NCBI GenBank assembly: GCA_963921425.1
Contig: OY992840.1
Span: 14,362,621 to 14,426,620, forward strand
Direction: 5' to 3'
Source of the DNA: Dryas octopetala
Taxonomy: Eukaryota > Streptophyta > Magnoliopsida > Rosales > Rosaceae
Length of the DNA stretch: 64,000 nucleotides
The notes beneath the pieces are model-generated. The model ran no database searches. It saw only the letters and a list, made by a program, of their open reading frames with translations, and was not told the origin of the DNA. Positions 61,421 to 64,000 of this stretch are shown here, piece after piece. Made by a program: the position numbers and the translations under genes. Position 1 is the first letter of the stretch; every line of letters begins with the position of its first letter.

Positions 61421-63559
61421 GGGGGGACTATCAGCTATGACTGTGTCTGATTTGACTATAATTGTGAGAGGGACAGAAGGCAGGGATTTAGATTTAGATT
61501 TAGAATTTGGGAAATTGGTGGGAATTGAAATTTTCTGGGGTTTTAATTTTGGGGCTGATTTCGGGCGGGCTGTGAATATAAAGCGAGGGAGGGTTTGGTG
61601 GGGGTTTCAAAATTTCATGCCAAAATTTTGAGAGCGGTCTTTTTACTACTATAAGTTCTATAACTACTACTGCTGCTCAGTGGTCAGTCACAGTCTACTA
61701 CACCTCTCCTTCTCTCCCGGCAAACCACCAAAAATTATTTCAGAGGGGTACATGCAAACCCACACCACCTGTCTCATGCTTGCCACGTGTCCTCCTTCAT
61801 GTGGTCATTTTGGTCATTGGGCGTTGGAATTCCTTTCTTGAGGGCCTTGAGGCATATTCCCTTTGTTTTTCAAGGCTGTTATGGTCATAAATGTTTTTAA
61901 CATTGTTGCTCTTCTTTGAGTGATTGAGTCAAATCAGTATTCACCCAAATTACGATGGCAAGTGCAATTCTTCTAACGTGTTGCACTCTCTCATTATGAG
62001 TATACCATATGTTATGGTTGCCAACTTACCATATAGTTTTGTACCCAATAATGCTAGAGATCGAATAATTGTACAATGTGTTTGTTTGTGGGAGAACAGC
62101 TTTTACAAGGTTGTTTGTGATAGTGTTAAGTTGTAAGAGAAGTAGACAACTCATTTAAAATATAGCATGTGCCTAAGTGGAGCTTGTAACTCTAGTTATT
62201 AAAAGCATTTATTGACTTTTAGTGTTAACTCAAGTGATCAATTGGTCATAGACTCATAGTAAATGGAGTAATGAGTTAGAATTTAGTTAGATTTCAGATT
62301 CAATTTACTCAAATGTAAAAAAACACATTATCCCCATACTTAACCTTTTGAGTTCGATTATTTCCTTCTATTATCGTTTGACAACAAAATATGGTATATG
62401 TGAATATGTCTAAAATAACTTAACTTTCAATCATAAATAAAAATAATCATCTAATTTGAACATGTATTATTTTTAAGTGGTAATTGTGCCACTCAATATT
62501 GTTAATGTTATGTGACAAAAACAATCTTACACAAGCTTTTTTCAAGTTGATAATTACTTAAGACATGCATGCAACCACATATACAACAAAGATGCCAATT
62601 GTCTGTGAATAGCTGAGAGGAATGAAAATGGAGAAGCCATAACACAAGTTAGTGTGGGCTAGTCGTTCACATCAATTTGCTCGTCATCCATGATGGAATT
62701 CGTACGTTACAAACTTGGAATAAAATGACCAACACGGTAACACCCAATAGTCAAGTGCAAATCACATATACAATACTTTTATATAAAACGATAAATTTTT
62801 TAGAATTTAAATATACTCTTTGACATCTTTGTTATGACTTATGAGATAAACTAATTTAATTATAAACGAAATAAAAAATGATGAAACGAAGAGTATCCTT
62901 AAGAGGGTTCACCTGCAACATGGTTTAATACTCTAACATGTCTATCTGATATTTTTCTTTTCTTAAAATGCTAGATTATTCTTTAAAAGTTTCCACCTTA
63001 AACAATAGGTAACCAAAAGAAAAGAATAGTCTTAGTTTTTTTAAAGGAAAAAAAGTGTTAGTTTCTCCCTAGAATTATTAAGAGTTCAACTTATTACCAA
63101 CTTCTGTTTGTTTTTTTGTTACATTAGAAGAAATCAAACCTTAAATCTAATCTAATCATAATCCTACCTCATTCACCACTTAGGCTAACTCTAAAGGCTT
63201 ACTTTACCACCGACTTTGCTTTATCATTTCCTATAGCAAATGATAACGAATTATTTCGATGATTACGTATGCATGACCACCGGGTCTTTCCTTTCCCTTA
63301 GTAAGTTGAACAAAATCAATTTCATTCTGAAATCCCCAATTTGTTTAGAAATCAATGCCAACTAAAAAAAGGGGGCAAGAGCACCTTTTGAATAAGCTTT
63401 CAGCACCTAAGTTCATATGATCGAACATTGAGAAACAACCTCAAGAGTTTAAACAACATGTAGTAAGTTACAACTGTTTAAGCACACATTTAGAAACAAC
63501 ATGAAGAGTTTATTTAGCATAATGATGTGATATGGTTGTGTTATAGGAGTATCTTTTTG
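61421..63559. other. Intergenic region between DEK and the last gene
   Basis: Non-coding. It contains GA/GGG-rich DNA near 61430-61620 (DEK promoter side), then AT-rich sequence. No element with clear ends and no supportable gene was found. Confidence 0.5.
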
Positions 63560-63872
63560 TCCAAAGTCAAAATATTTCGGCCAAAAAAAAAAAAATCGGG
63601 TCGGATCAATATGAACCGAAGACCAAACTCAAATTTAAAAGAAAAAGTAAGGCCCAAGATGCGGCCCGTACTGAAAATCGAAATAAACCGAATCCAACAG
63701 TCCCAAGCAGATCGGGTCGGATCCAACTATTATGTTCAAAACCCAAATGTGCAAAGGGGCCACCTATTTATAATCCACACTTAGAGAGCAATTCGTGAGC
63801 TTCAGCTTAGTTTAGGGTTTCACTCGCCGTTACAGAAACCCCAAGGCCAGTGAAGATCTCAAGCACCAGAAA
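63560..63872 (+). promoter_or_regulatory. Promoter with site-II and telo-box motifs
   Basis: GGCCCA near 63652 and GGCCCG near 63663 (site-II-like), with TTAGGGTTT (telo-box, about 63812-63820) some 50-60 bp before the ATG. The pairing of these two motifs is characteristic of plant ribosomal-protein and other translation genes. Confidence 0.6.
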
Positions 63873-64000
63873 ATGGTATGCCCATAAACCCTAATTCTAC
63901 CTGTCTTTATTTATTTCGTTGTATGCATGTATGCTTGAATCTTATGCTGTACCATGAACTACTATTTTTCACTTGCATGTATGTGTGTATATGTGAATTT
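63873..64000 (+). CDS. 5' end of a gene whose first coding exon is ATG only (cut by window end)
   Basis: The start codon at 63873-63875 is followed at once by GTATGC, a good donor. That layout, ATG as the sole coding triplet of exon 1 after a leader with telo-box, is frequent in cytosolic ribosomal-protein genes. The rest of the window is intron. The product cannot be named from this sequence. Confidence 0.5.

Noticed and set aside
1..64000. tRNA, rRNA or snoRNA genes
   Set aside because: No conserved tRNA A/B-box pairs with cloverleaf context, rRNA segments or convincing C/D-box clusters were noticed by eye; a tRNAscan or Infernal run would be decisive.

Overview
The window is nuclear DNA from a flowering plant: a eudicot, and by protein and repeat character most likely a woody rosid such as a Rosaceae species (this placement is inference). 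The evidence is multi-exon genes with GT/AG introns, a plastid-targeted tetrapyrrole enzyme, SAUR genes, a suberin BAHD acyltransferase, AT-rich intergenic DNA, and many LTR and MITE elements. There are no operons, CRISPR arrays or recognisable rRNA/tRNA genes.

Layout. 1-2.1 kb: intergenic, with a TRIM-like mini retroelement. 2.1-14.6 kb: gene-rich, with an RluA-type RNA pseudouridine synthase (-), a membrane-anchored ubiquitin-fold protein (+) sharing a 423-bp divergent promoter with it, glutamate-1-semialdehyde aminomutase (-) and a TPD1-like secreted ligand (-). 17.3-23.2 kb: a 5.9-kb non-autonomous, Copia-derived LTR element. 24.0-29.9 kb: a 20-exon MORC6-type ATPase (-). 30-42 kb: a gene desert filled with MITEs and fold-back elements. 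42.7-48.8 kb: a tandem cluster of three SAUR genes, the middle one eroded at both ends. 49.9-51.5 kb: omega-hydroxypalmitate O-feruloyl transferase (-). 52.4-56.1 kb: further MITEs and a 2.3-kb non-autonomous DNA element. 57.0-61.3 kb: a DEK chromatin protein (-). 63.87 kb: the first codon of a further gene (+) with a ribosomal-protein-style promoter.

The genes are independent transcription units. Two encode chromatin factors (MORC6, DEK), but nothing in the sequence links them functionally. Exon borders were placed by hand from GT/AG signals and reading phase; each multi-exon model given here closes to a whole number of codons.

Most unusual observation: inside the LTR element, between about 18.4 and 21.9 kb, there are roughly 40 short stem-loops. 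They share the loop core CTGAA (or CAGAA, CCGAA, TTGAA), while the stems differ from one to the next yet stay self-complementary, sometimes perfectly over 10-11 bp. A second set of longer hairpin repeats sits near the 3' LTR. This pattern of conserved loop and covarying stems looks like an RNA/DNA secondary-structure array that has replaced most of the coding region of the element.
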